This document shows positions 17,394-28,956 of a stretch of DNA of 64,000 nucleotides, piece by piece (within the stretch, counting starts at the first letter, position 1; each line of letters begins with the position of its first letter). The DNA lies in NCBI RefSeq assembly GCF_000711295.1, contig NZ_JOMJ01000003.1, positions 1,375,501-1,439,500 of the forward strand, read 5' to 3'. The DNA comes from Desulfohalovibrio reitneri (lineage in GTDB: Bacteria; Desulfobacterota; Desulfovibrionia; Desulfovibrionales; Desulfovibrionaceae). The position numbers and the translations under genes were made by a program. The notes below the pieces were generated by a model. The model was not told the origin of the DNA. It did not search any database and worked only from the letters and a program-made list of their open reading frames with translations.

Positions 17394-18563
17394 ATGCCAG
17401 CCACCCGCACCGACTCCTCCCGCCGCGACCTCGCCGCAGCCCTGCTGTTCGCCGTGCTCTCCGTGGCCCTCTACTTCCTGCCCACCGGCTTCGAGGGCGC
17501 GCTGCAGGACACCCGCTCCGAGCGGGTGCGGGCCACAGTGCTGGAGACGGACGACTCCGATGTCCTGCGCCACGGCATCGTCAAGACGGGCGACCAGCAC
17601 CTCCTCCTGCGAATCGAGAACGGGCGGTTCCAGGGCGAGGTGGTCACGTCCAACAACCCCCTGCTGGGTATGATGGACCGCGACACCCTGTTCGAGGAAG
17701 GCGATTCCGCCTTCGTCACCCTCACCCTCTCCCCGGACGAGGAGCGCATCGTCAACGCCGCGCCGGAGTCGCACTACCGGCTGGACCTGGAGCTGCTCCT
17801 GCTGGGGCTGTTCGCCGGGGCGCTGCTGCTTTTCGGCGGACTCACCGGGGCCAAGGCCCTGCTATCCTTCCTCTTCGCCGCGCTCATGCTGTGGCGGGTG
17901 CTGGTGCCCCTGCTGCTCAAGGGGTGGGACCCGGTCTGGCTGGCCCTGGGCGTGGTGGCGGTCATGACCGCGGCCATCATCTTCCTGGTGGGCGGGGTCA
18001 ACCGCAAGGGGCTGACCGCCTTTCTCGGGGCTTTCCTGGGCATCCTCACCTCGGCCGCCCTAGCCGTCTTCTTCACCGGCGAGTTCGCCATTTCCGGCGC
18101 GGTCATGCCCTTTTCCGAACCCCTGCTCTACGCCGGATTCGCCCACCTGGACCTCTCCCGCATCTACATGGCCGCCGTCTTCCTGGCCGCCTCCGGCGCG
18201 GTCATGGACCTGGCCATGGACGTCTCCGCCTCCCTGCACGAGGTGGTCTGCAAGAAGCCGGACATCTCCTTCACCGAGGCCCTCAAGTCCGGCATTTCCG
18301 TGGGCCGGGCCGTAGTGGGAACCATGACCACAACCCTGCTGCTGGCCTACTCCGGCGGCTTTCTCACCCTGCTCATGGCCTTCATGGCCAAGGGCGTGCC
18401 CCTGGCCAACTTCTTCAACGTGGTCTACGTGGCCGCGGAAATCCTCAAGACCTTGGTCGGCTCCTTCGGCCTGGTCATGGTGGCTCCCTTCACCGCCCTC
18501 ATCGGGGCCTGGATATTCACCCGCCGCCCGGAGTGCCTTCCCGGCGAGGCGGAACAGCCCTGA
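17394..18563 (+). CDS. YibE/F-family membrane protein
   Basis: A 389-residue integral membrane protein. One helix lies near the N-terminus (about 13-30), followed by an extracytoplasmic domain of about 100 residues and then seven or eight helices from about 132. The conserved SASLHEVVCKKPDISF loop and GRAVVGTMTTTLLLAYSGG match the YibE/F family, found in Firmicutes and in Gram-negative anaerobes. Function is unknown; its position just before metal exporters is suggestive only. No close ribosome-binding site choice problem: ATG 17394 follows AGCGGAG. Confidence 0.88.
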   Translation: MPATRTDSSRRDLAAALLFAVLSVALYFLPTGFEGALQDTRSERVRATVLETDDSDVLRHGIVKTGDQHLLLRIENGRFQGEVVTSNNPLLGMMDRDTLFEEGDSAFVTLTLSPDEERIVNAAPESHYRLDLELLLLGLFAGALLLFGGLTGAKALLSFLFAALMLWRVLVPLLLKGWDPVWLALGVVAVMTAAIIFLVGGVNRKGLTAFLGAFLGILTSAALAVFFTGEFAISGAVMPFSEPLLYAGFAHLDLSRIYMAAVFLAASGAVMDLAMDVSASLHEVVCKKPDISFTEALKSGISVGRAVVGTMTTTLLLAYSGGFLTLLMAFMAKGVPLANFFNVVYVAAEILKTLVGSFGLVMVAPFTALIGAWIFTRRPECLPGEAEQP

Positions 18564-18627
18564 CGCCTTTTCAGGAAGCACCAAAACGGCTACCCTCGTC
18601 GGTCATGCAACCGCGAGGAGAACCGTC

Positions 18628-20276
18628 GTGAAAATAGGGCTTCTGCAGGCCAATCCACTGGTTGGCGACGTGCGTTCCAACGCGGCCAAGGTGGCCGAGC
18701 TGCACCGCCAGGCCGCCTCCGCCGGGGCCGACCTGTGCGTGGCTCCGGAACTGGCCCTGTCCGGCTACCCCCCGCGCGACCTGTTGCTGCGCGCGGGATT
18801 CGCCCGGCCTGCCGCCAGGCGGCCGCCCGGCTGGCCCGGGAGCTGGCAGACGGTCCGCCCCTGCTGGTGGGCCTGCCCTGGCCCAACGAAACCGGTGTGG
18901 GCCGCCCCCTGCACAACGCCGCGGCCCTGCTGCGCGGCGGGGAGATCGAATCGGTCTACGCCAAGCGCCTGCTGCCCACCTACGACGTCTTCGACGAGAC
19001 GCGCTATTTCGAGCCCGGCTCCGGTCCGCTGGTCATCGCGGTGGCCGGGACGCGCCTAGCCGTCACGGTCTGCGAGGACATCTGGAATGACAAGGACTTC
19101 TGGCTGGAGCGCAAGTACCACACCGACCCCGTGGCCGAGTGCCGCGACTTGGGCGCGAGGGCCGTGCTCAATCTCTCCGCCTCGCCCTTCACCCTGGGCA
19201 AGCAGGCAGTGCGGGAGGACATGCTCCGGGCCATCACCGACCACTACGGCCTGCCCGTGCTCCTGGCCAACCAGACCGGCGGCGACGACGATCTGCTCTT
19301 CGACGGACGCTCCATGGCCGCCCTGCCCGGCCGGGGGCTGACCGCCCGGGCCATGGGCTTCGCCGAGGACGTGCTGCTGGTGGACCTGGACGAGGGCGGC
19401 GGCGTGGCCGAGGACGATTTCTCCCCCGAGGCGGAGGCGCACAACGCCCTGGTCATGGGCACCCGCGATTTCATGACCAAGCAGGGCTTCTCCACCGCCG
19501 TGCTGGGCCTCTCCGGCGGGGTGGACTCCACCCTCACCGCGGCCGTGGCCGCCGAGGCCATCGGCCCGGAGAACGTCCTGGGCGTGCTCATGCCCTCCCC
19601 CCACACATCGCAAGAGTCCCTGGACGACGCCGCCGACCTGGCCGCCAACCTCGGCATGGAGACCCTCACCCTGCCCATCGGCGGCCTCATGGACGGCTTC
19701 GGCTCCGCCCTGGCCGAGCCCTTCGCCGGGCTTCAGCCGGGCGTCACGGAAGAGAACATCCAGGCCCGCATCCGGGGGGTGCTGCTCATGGCCCTGTCCA
19801 ACAAGTTCGGCCGCTTCCTGCTGACCACCGGCAACAAGAGCGAGCTGGCAGTGGGCTACTGCACCATCTACGGCGACATGTGCGGCGGGCTGGCCGTGCT
19901 GGGCGACGTGCCCAAGGTCCTGGTCTACGGCGTCTGCCGCCGCATGAACGCTCTGGCCGGGCGCGAGGTCATCCCTCAAAACGTGCTGGACAAGGCCCCC
20001 ACGGCCGAGCTGCGCCCGGACCAGAAGGACCAGGACAGCCTGCCGCCTTATGAGGAACTGGATCCCATCGTGGACGGCCTGACCCGGGGCGAAACCCCGC
20101 GCCAGCTGGCCGAACGCGGGGTGGACCTCGAGCTGGCCCGCCGGGTGGAGACCATGATGCGCCGCGCCGAGTTCAAGCGCCGCCAGGCCCCGCCCGCTTT
20201 GAAGATAACAGACCGCGCCTTTGGCACCGGCTGGCGCATGCCCCTGGCCGCGAGGCTCCCCGAGGACGAATCGTGA
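18628..20276 (+). CDS. nadE: Glutamine-dependent NAD+ synthetase, interrupted by an apparent one-base deletion
   Basis: The protein has a nitrilase-type glutaminase domain and an NAD synthetase domain, converting deamido-NAD to NAD+. The first 60 codons (MKIGLLQANPLVGDV..., catalytic Glu in VAPELALSGY) are in one frame. From about 18806 the match continues one frame over (ACRQAAARLARELAD..., Lys in YAKRLLPTYD, Cys in VTVCEDIWN). The synthetase P-loop LGLSGGVDSTL is intact, as is the rest to LPEDES. Restoring one base in the GG at 18806-18807 gives RAGFARACRQ and a normal full-length enzyme. Since NAD synthesis is essential, a sequencing error or very recent change is likely. It overlaps the next gene by four bases (GTGA). 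Confidence 0.88.
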
Positions 20277-21247
20277 ACCGCGACGACATCGAATACTGGC
20301 TGCACGAACACGACTTCAGCCACGCTTCCGCCGACCGCCACGAGCGCAACACCCGCCTGGTCATACTGCTCACCCTGGTCACCATGGTGGCCGAGATCGC
20401 GGGCGGCTTGGCCTTCAACTCCATGGCCCTGCTGGCCGACGGCTGGCACATGGCCTCCCACGCCGGGGCCCTGGGCGTCACCGCCATGGCCTACGCCGTG
20501 GCCCGCCGCCACTCCGCCAACCGCCGCTTCACCTTCGGCACCGGCAAGGTGGGCGCGCTGGGCGGCTTCGCCTCGGCCGTGCTGCTCATCGGCGTGGCCC
20601 TGTTCATGGTTTGGGAGTCCGTGGAGCGGCTCATCAACCCTCTGCCCATCAACTTCGGCTGGGCCATGGGCGTGGCGGTCATCGGGCTGGTGGTCAACCT
20701 GGCCTCGGCCTGGCTGCTGGGCCACCACGGCCACGACCACGGGCACGGGCACGGGCACGGGCACGGGCACGGGCACGGGCACGCCCACCACGAACACCAC
20801 CATCACCACGAGCACGACCACAACATCCGCGCCGCCTACATCCACGTGCTGGCCGACGCCCTCACCTCGGTGCTGGCCATCGTGGCCCTGCTGGCGGGCA
20901 AGCTGGCGGGCTGGACCTTCCTCGACCCCGTCATGGGCATCGTTGGCGCGGCGGTCATCACCCGCTGGGGCTGGGGGCTGGTGCGCGACACCGGGGCCAT
21001 GCTGCTGGACTACTCCGACGACCCCGGCCTGGAGGACCGCATGCGGGCCGCCCTGGAGTGCGACGGGGAATGCCGCCTGACCGACCTGCACGTCTGGCGC
21101 GTGGGGCCGGGCCATCTGGCCGCCCAGGTCTCCCTGGCCGCCGAGCACCCCAAGACCCCGGACGAGTACAAGGCCGCCCTGGACAAGGTGGCCTCCCTCT
21201 CCCACATCACGGTGGAGGTGAACCCCGTGTCCGGAAGCGGGAACTAG
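20273..21247 (+). CDS. dmeF: Cation diffusion facilitator (DmeF-like) metal exporter
   Basis: A 324-residue CDF-family transporter, probably exporting Co2+, Ni2+ or Zn2+ from the cytoplasm. The CDF metal site is visible as LADGWHMASHAGAL (D and H of site A), repeated as HVLADALTS in the second half, with the usual FGTGKVGALGGF helix. The loop between helices IV and V is extremely His-rich (HHGHDHGHGH... then HHEHHHHHEHDH), encoded partly by a tandem six-base repeat. The long His loop and the HAGAL motif fit the DmeF subgroup (cobalt/nickel). GTG start overlaps nadE; mntP follows after three bases, suggesting a metal-efflux operon. Confidence 0.9.
   Translation: MNRDDIEYWLHEHDFSHASADRHERNTRLVILLTLVTMVAEIAGGLAFNSMALLADGWHMASHAGALGVTAMAYAVARRHSANRRFTFGTGKVGALGGFASAVLLIGVALFMVWESVERLINPLPINFGWAMGVAVIGLVVNLASAWLLGHHGHDHGHGHGHGHGHGHGHAHHEHHHHHEHDHNIRAAYIHVLADALTSVLAIVALLAGKLAGWTFLDPVMGIVGAAVITRWGWGLVRDTGAMLLDYSDDPGLEDRMRAALECDGECRLTDLHVWRVGPGHLAAQVSLAAEHPKTPDEYKAALDKVASLSHITVEVNPVSGSGN
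20741..20782 (+). repeat. Tandem GGGCAC repeat, seven units, encoding (Gly-His)7
   Basis: Seven perfect copies of a six-base unit sit inside the cation exporter gene and encode part of the His-rich loop. Unit number could change by slippage without breaking the frame. Confidence 0.95.
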
Positions 21248-21250
21248 CCC

Positions 21251-21817
21251 GTGGGCTGGCTCCGCGTCCTTTCCCTGGCCGTGGCCCTGGCCATGGACGC
21301 CCTGGCCGTGGCCGCGGCCACCGGCGCCACCCGGCCGCGCGTCTCCGCACGGGCCACCTTCCGGCTGGCCTTCCATTTCGGCCTCTTCCAGGGCGGCATG
21401 ACCGCTCTGGGCTGGCTGGGCGGCACCGCCCTGCGCCCTTTCATCGAGGGCTTCGCCCACTGGGCCGCCTTCATCCTGCTCTTCCTGGTGGGCGCCAACA
21501 TGCTCCGCGAAGCCCTCTTCCCGGACGAGGACCACACCCGCCCCGACCCCACCCGGGGCGCCACCCTCGTCCTGCTTTCCGTGGCCACCAGCCTGGACGC
21601 CCTGGCTGTGGGCCTCTCCCTGGCCCTGCTTGGCCAGCCGGTCCTCTTCCCCTCCCTGGTCATCGGCGTGGTGGCCCTGCTCTTCACCGCGGCCGGGCTG
21701 CACGCCGGCAACTTCCTGGCCCGCATGCTGCCCGTGGGCAGGCTGGCCGACGCCGCCGGCGGCCTCATCCTCTGGACCATCGGAGTGCGAATCCTGGCCG
21801 AACACGACGTGCTGTGA
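21251..21817 (+). CDS. mntP: Manganese efflux pump MntP family
   Basis: A 188-residue protein with six helices arranged as two repeats, each with the family aspartate motif: ALAMDALAVAAATGA near the start and VATSLDALAVGLSLAL in the middle. This is the MntP (YebN) Mn2+ exporter pattern. GTG at 21251 is three bases after the exporter stop codon. No Mn riboswitch (yybP-ykoY) is visible; transcription probably comes from upstream. Confidence 0.92.
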   Translation: MGWLRVLSLAVALAMDALAVAAATGATRPRVSARATFRLAFHFGLFQGGMTALGWLGGTALRPFIEGFAHWAAFILLFLVGANMLREALFPDEDHTRPDPTRGATLVLLSVATSLDALAVGLSLALLGQPVLFPSLVIGVVALLFTAAGLHAGNFLARMLPVGRLADAAGGLILWTIGVRILAEHDVL

Positions 21818-21863
21818 TTGACAAGCCCCCCGAAACATGGGGATAGAAAAGAGTGGAGTCCCC

Positions 21864-23351
21864 ATGCGTCCGGAAGAGGAACTGCGCCTGGCCAAGGAAA
21901 TCGTGGACCACAGCCCCGTGGTCCTCTTCCGACGTCTGCCCGCGCCCGAATACACCCTGGTCTACGTCTCGGAAAACGTCCGCCGCTTCGGCTACAAGGC
22001 GTCCGACTTCCTCGAGGGCAAGATCACCTGGAACGACCTGGTCCACCCGGACGACCTGGAGCGGCTCGGCCGCGAGGTTGAGGAACACGCCGCCGCCGAA
22101 CGCACCAGCTACTGCCAGGAATACCGCGTGCGCACCTCCAACGGCGAAGTCCGCCACGTGGAGGACACCACCCGCGCCCTGCGCGACGAAAGCGGCCAGG
22201 TCACCCACTACGAAGGCGTGGTGGTCGACGTCACCGAGCGCAAGCTGGCCGAAGACGCCCTGCGCCGCAGCGAGGAAAAGTTCCGCCGCATCGTGGAGAC
22301 CGCGGCCGAGGGCTTCCTGCTCATGGACCCCCACCTGCGCATCCTCGACGCCAACCAGGCATACTGCCGCATGCTGGGCTTCAGCCGCGAGGAGATTCTG
22401 GGGCTCACCCCCATGGAACTCGCCACCGACGAATACCGCCGCTTTCTCAAATACAACCGCGAGTGGCTCCTCAGCAACGACCAGCGCGTGCTGGAGGGCT
22501 CCCTCCGCGCCAAGGACGGGCGCAAGGTGCCCATCCTGGTCAAGTCCAACACCCTCACCGGAGACAACGGCGAACTCTGGGGCCACGTGGCCTTCGTCTC
22601 CGACCTCACCGAGCAGAAACACTCCCTGGCCCTGGCCGCCGAAGTCCAGCGCTCCCTCCTGCCCACGGAAATGCCCCAACTCGATGGCCTGCAGGTGGCC
22701 GCCCGCGCCCTGCCCTGCCAGGAACTCGGCGGGGACTACTACGACATCCTGGCCGCCTCCGGCCCGGACAACGCCCCCCTGACCGTCTTTCTCGGCGACA
22801 TCTCCGGACACGGCGTGGACTCCGCCCTGCTCATGGCCACCGCCCGCTCTTCCCTGCGTTCCCACCTCATGCGCTCCAAATCCCTGGGCGACGCCCTGCG
22901 CCGGGTCAACCGCGATCTCTTCACCGACTTCGAGGCCACCTCCAGCTTCATGACCATGATCGGACTCTCCGTCACCCCCCAGGGCGAAATGCGCTGGGCC
23001 CGCGCCGGACACGACCCGCCCATCATCTACGACCCCGCCATGGACGCCTTCGCCTCTATCCTCGGCCACGGCCTCCCCCTGGGCGTGGACCAGACCTCCC
23101 GCTACCCGGACAACGAACTCACCCCGCTGCCCCAGGGCTGCATCATCGCCATGGGCACCGACGGCATCTGGGAAGCCGCCTCCCGCGAAGGCGACTACTT
23201 CGGCAAGGAACGCTTCCAGGAAATCGTCCGCGCCCACGCCCACCAAACCGCCCAGGAAATCCTCGACGCCGTCTTCAGCCAGGTCGCCTCCTTCACCGCC
23301 GGACGACCCCAGGACGACGACATCACCCTGGCCGTGGTGAAAATCGGGTAG
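21864..23351 (+). CDS. PAS-PAS-PP2C (SpoIIE/RsbU-type) serine phosphatase
   Basis: A 495-residue cytoplasmic protein: PAS domain (about 15-125), second PAS (about 130-245), and a C-terminal PPM/SpoIIE phosphatase (about 250-495). The phosphatase shows VQRSLLPTEMPQLDG, CQELGGDYYDI, LGDISGHGVDSALLM, MGTDGIWEA and DDDITLAVV, so the metal-binding aspartates are present. Such proteins usually dephosphorylate an anti-sigma-factor antagonist (STAS protein); no partner is nearby. ATG 21864 has GTGGAG at a good distance; ATG 21837 does not. Repeat copy D begins 18 bases after the stop. Confidence 0.92.
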   Translation: MRPEEELRLAKEIVDHSPVVLFRRLPAPEYTLVYVSENVRRFGYKASDFLEGKITWNDLVHPDDLERLGREVEEHAAAERTSYCQEYRVRTSNGEVRHVEDTTRALRDESGQVTHYEGVVVDVTERKLAEDALRRSEEKFRRIVETAAEGFLLMDPHLRILDANQAYCRMLGFSREEILGLTPMELATDEYRRFLKYNREWLLSNDQRVLEGSLRAKDGRKVPILVKSNTLTGDNGELWGHVAFVSDLTEQKHSLALAAEVQRSLLPTEMPQLDGLQVAARALPCQELGGDYYDILAASGPDNAPLTVFLGDISGHGVDSALLMATARSSLRSHLMRSKSLGDALRRVNRDLFTDFEATSSFMTMIGLSVTPQGEMRWARAGHDPPIIYDPAMDAFASILGHGLPLGVDQTSRYPDNELTPLPQGCIIAMGTDGIWEAASREGDYFGKERFQEIVRAHAHQTAQEILDAVFSQVASFTAGRPQDDDITLAVVKIG

Positions 23352-23368
23352 AAGAAGAGAAGGTTAAG

Positions 23369-23702
23369 CATTTCGCCCTGCGGGCGACCAGGGGGCTGCG
23401 CGCCTCCTGGACCCTGCGGCAAAGTAACTTTGCATGTGTATCGCGTGATGAAGCGCGTCAGGGGAGATACCAGGAAGCGCCCCGGCGAATTTGCGTTCGC
23501 GGGATGGGGTCTACCCGGCCCCCACCCTGGCCGGTTGATTCCAGATGCGTTGAACACGAAATTGAAAGACGGCACCCCGGTTCTTACGCCTGTACCACGC
23601 CCCCGAGCGAAGCGAGCGGCAAAGAGTTTTGAGGAAGGATGGAGGGAGTTTGGAGGAGGAAGTATCCTGCCCCAATGTCCTGAACGTCCACCCCGCCAGC
23701 CT
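23369..23702 (+). repeat. Interspersed repeat, copy D (full length)
   Basis: Opens ATTTCGCCCTGCGGGCGACC, then an arm pair around CCAGGGGGC..GCCTCCTGG, and palindrome GCAAAGTAACTTTGC. It includes the GAGCGAAGCGAGCGG block and ends CCTGAACGTCCACCCC-GCCAGCC, showing the uninterrupted form of the end that the IS3 element splits in copy A. The following 70 bases are pyrimidine-rich. Together this accounts for the gap between the phosphatase and pyrophosphorylase genes. Confidence 0.88.
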
Positions 23703-23869
23703 TCCCCCTTTCCCCGCACCCCGTTTTCACCCGTCTCACCGTTTTCTCTCCACTCCCTCCCCTTTATCATTCGCCATGGAAATACGAGTGTGGCATCATG
23801 AAAACAAAGCCCCTCCGCCCGGTTCCGTCACGGGGGGCGGATGCGACCAAACTGTGGGAGGAGCACAGC

Positions 23870-25252
23870 ATGAGCCATATCGAGACCTTCAAGAAGAAGA
23901 TGCGCGGCGACGGGTTGCCCGAGTCCGTCGTCTCCGCTTTCACCGGCCTGTACCAGCGCCTCGCCTCGGGCGAGCGCGGCATGATTCCCGAGTCCGACCT
24001 CTCGCCGCTGACCCCGGACGAGGTGCCCAGCCTAGCCACCAGCCGGGAGCACGCAGCCAAGGGGCTGGAGCTGGCCGACCAGGCCGTGGTGCTCAAGCTT
24101 AACGGCGGCCTGGGGACCTCCATGGGGCTGGACAAGGCCAAGTCCCTGCTGCCGGTGAAAAACGGGCTCACCTTCCTGGACATCATCCGCCGCCAGGTGG
24201 AGCGGTTCCGAGGCGACACCGGAGCCTGCCTGCCCCTGGTGCTGATGAACTCCTTCAATACCGAGGACGACTCCCTGGCCGCCCTGGGCGACTTCGGCAA
24301 CCCCACGGGCGTGCCCCTGTCCTTTCTGCAGAACCGCTTCCCCAAGGTCATGGCCGACGATCTCTCCCCGGCGGAGTGGCCTGACAATCCGTCCCTGGAG
24401 TGGAACCCGCCCGGGCACGGCGACCTGTACGCCGCCCTGAAGAGTTCCGGCACCCTGGACGCCCTGCTTGAGCGCGGCTACCACTACGCCTTCGTGTCCA
24501 ACGCGGACAACCTCGGGGCCTCCTTCGACCCCGCCCTGCTGGGCCTCATGGCCGAGACCGGCGCGCCCTTCCTCATGGAGGTCGCCCGCCGCACCAAGGA
24601 CGACCGCAAGGGCGGCCATCTGGCCCGCGCCGAGGACGGACGGCTGGTGCTGCGCGAGGTGGCCCAGACCCCGGACGGCGACCTGGACGCCTTCCAGGAC
24701 ATCGACCGCCACCGCTACTTTAACACCAACTCCGTCTGGGTGGACCTGCGCGCCCTGAACAGGCTGCTGGAGGAGGAAGGCGAGGTGTCACTCTCCCTCA
24801 TCGCCAACTCCAAGACCATCGACCCCCGCGATCCGGACTCGCCCAAGGTGTTCCAGCTCGAGACCGCCATGGGCTCGGCCATCTCCGGTTTCCCCGGCGC
24901 CGCCGTGGTGGAGGTGCCCCGCTCCCGTTTCCTGCCGGTCAAGACCACCGACGACCTGCTGCGCGTCATGTCCGACAACTACCGGCTCGACGACCGCTTC
25001 AACCTCATCCACACCGGGCACACCACCCGCGTGGAACTGGACTCCCGCTACTACAAGAAGATCGACGAGTTCCTCCGCCGTTTCCCCGCGGGCGTGCCCT
25101 CCCTGGCCAACTGCCAGCTCCTGCGCGTGCGCGGCGACGTGTTTTTCGAAACCGCCCCCTCCCTGCACGGCGAAGTGGTGGTGGAAAACACCGGAGGCCT
25201 CCCCGCCCGCATCCGCCGCACCGAAATGCGCGGACGCGAAGTGCTGGCGTAG
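23870..25252 (+). CDS. UTP--glucose-1-phosphate uridylyltransferase, UDPGP (eukaryote-like) family
   Basis: A 460-residue enzyme making UDP-glucose from UTP and glucose 1-phosphate. It belongs to the eukaryote-type UDPGP family, not the GalU family, shown by VVLKLNGGLGTSMGL with DKAKSLLPV at about 77-100, LMNSFNTEDD, HGDLYAALKSSG, VSNADNLGA and RYFNTNSVWV. It feeds surface polysaccharide or storage carbohydrate synthesis. GGGAGGAG before ATG 23870 decides the start over an in-frame ATG at 23798. A terminator follows. Desulfovibrio-type bacteria commonly carry this form, as I recall. Confidence 0.94.
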   Translation: MSHIETFKKKMRGDGLPESVVSAFTGLYQRLASGERGMIPESDLSPLTPDEVPSLATSREHAAKGLELADQAVVLKLNGGLGTSMGLDKAKSLLPVKNGLTFLDIIRRQVERFRGDTGACLPLVLMNSFNTEDDSLAALGDFGNPTGVPLSFLQNRFPKVMADDLSPAEWPDNPSLEWNPPGHGDLYAALKSSGTLDALLERGYHYAFVSNADNLGASFDPALLGLMAETGAPFLMEVARRTKDDRKGGHLARAEDGRLVLREVAQTPDGDLDAFQDIDRHRYFNTNSVWVDLRALNRLLEEEGEVSLSLIANSKTIDPRDPDSPKVFQLETAMGSAISGFPGAAVVEVPRSRFLPVKTTDDLLRVMSDNYRLDDRFNLIHTGHTTRVELDSRYYKKIDEFLRRFPAGVPSLANCQLLRVRGDVFFETAPSLHGEVVVENTGGLPARIRRTEMRGREVLA

Positions 25253-25270
25253 AATGGGGCTGGATGAATG

Positions 25271-25312
25271 AAAGGCGGGCGGCTGGGTTTGACCCCACCG
25301 TCCGCCTTTTTT
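25271..25312 (+). terminator. Intrinsic terminator after the UDPGP gene
   Basis: A 12-bp stem with one G-U pair (AAAGGCGGGCGG with CCGTCCGCCTTT), an inner TGGGT/ACCCCA stem and a T6 run, 18 bases after the stop. Repeat copy E follows. Confidence 0.88.
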
Positions 25313-25330
25313 GTGTAGGAAAAACAGGGG

Positions 25331-25480
25331 TATTTCGCCCTGCGGGCGACCAGGGGGCTACGCGCACCCTGGCCCTGCGGCAAAGTAACCTTGCATGTGT
25401 GTTCGCGGGGTGGAGCGCGTCAGGACGAGGTCGGGGAGCACCCCGGCGCATGCGTCGCTGTGCGCTGTGTCCTGTGTATC
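25331..25480 (+). repeat. Interspersed repeat, copy E (partial)
   Basis: Has the conserved end ATTTCGCCCTGCGGGCGACC, a degraded hairpin CCAGGGGG..CCCTGG, and palindrome GCAAAGTAACCTTGC with one mismatch. Similarity fades after the GGAGCACCCCGGCG stretch, so the distal half is missing. Confidence 0.78.
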
Positions 25481-25546
25481 CACCCACGCCGAAGAACCCG
25501 TTGCGGCGGACGGAACAGGACTTATATCCACTGCAAGGAGCATCCC

Positions 25547-25645
25547 ATGTGCGTCATCTTCTTCCTGCCCCTGGCCTTTGTGGCCGCCGCCCTGGCCATC
25601 CTGGTCTCCATGGGGGCCGAGGAGGCGAAAAAGGCCCGGAAGTAG
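25547..25645 (+). CDS. Putative 32-aa single-helix membrane protein
   Basis: A 33-codon frame with AAGGAG seven bases before the ATG. The product is one hydrophobic helix (starting MCVIFFLPLAFVAAALAIL) followed by a charged tail EEAKKARK, which fits an inner-membrane small protein with its tail in the cytoplasm. A GC-rich hairpin (CGGGGGC with GCCCCCG, 25661-25679) follows. The strong site and the topology support coding; no family is recognised. Confidence 0.55.
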   Translation: MCVIFFLPLAFVAAALAILVSMGAEEAKKARK

Positions 25646-25877
25646 TGCTCTCCGGGAACACGGGGGCATCCGGCCCCCGAAAGGGGGGCGCGCTTCGCTC
25701 CGATTCACCTTCGCGCCCCCAGCACCCCCCCCCGGCACCGCCGTTCCCCCGCCATCACTCGCCGTTCACCTGATTGAAGCACGTGTTATCATGGATTCCC
25801 TGGCGTTGATGGTGTATGTCTGGGGCTTGCTTCGTTGTGCCGCGCGGCGGGCTTGATTGTCGCGCGGAGGGAGAGTG

Positions 25878-28322
<2,445 letters not shown>

Positions 28323-28787
28323 CTAGGCCTCTTCACCCAGGTAGGCGGCCGCGCCCTCCACGCCCCTGCGGCGGCGGATTTCCTCGGCCACTTCCGAGGG
28401 CACGCACTTCTTGTTCACCGGGTTGAGATAGGTGGGCAGCGACTTGGCCAGGACGATGGCCGCCGGGATGCCCAGAATGCTCAGGAACAGGCTGACCACC
28501 TGCAGGGTCGCGAACGCCGCCAGCACCAGGCCGATTGGTAGCCACAGCACCATGATCACGGTGGAGTAGGCCTTCCACTTCGGATGCCGCGTGTCCTTCA
28601 ATACGGTGCCGGAGATCATCTCCCTGCCGAAGGGAAGGAAAAGGAATTTGCCCAGCTCCATGCAGCCCAGGCCGATGGGCGCGGGGATGACCAGCATGGT
28701 GAGCAGCAGACCGAGAAGCCAGGTGACTCCGGCGGTGACGAAGCCGAGAAACGGGATGTGCCAAAGCAGATTGCCGAGCAGCCGCAT
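28323..28787 (-). CDS. yccF: YccF-domain inner membrane protein
   Basis: A 154-residue membrane protein with two copies of the YccF-type hairpin: the family start MRLLGNLLWHIPFLGF, the APIGLGCMELGKF loop, and a second half with LSILGIPAAIVLAKSLPTYLNP. Function unknown. GGAGG before the ATG at 28787 fixes the start; the 23-residue extension to 28856 lacks a site. The cytoplasmic tail (about 35 residues) is charged and ends GEEA. It is divergent from purD, sharing a 169-base promoter region. Confidence 0.8.
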   Translation of the reverse strand: MRLLGNLLWHIPFLGFVTAGVTWLLGLLLTMLVIPAPIGLGCMELGKFLFLPFGREMISGTVLKDTRHPKWKAYSTVIMVLWLPIGLVLAAFATLQVVSLFLSILGIPAAIVLAKSLPTYLNPVNKKCVPSEVAEEIRRRRGVEGAAAYLGEEA

Positions 28788-28956
28788 AACGAAACCCTCC
28801 TCCCTGAAAATGCAGCCGAAACGGGAACATGCATAGAATATCCGCCACCAAATCACAACACCCTATATTTCCGGGCCAAGCCCGCGCGTTGCCACCGCGG
28901 GCCTCCTGCGGTAGTTTCCCCCTTCCTTCAACCCCAAACCCCGAGGAGCGCGCCAC

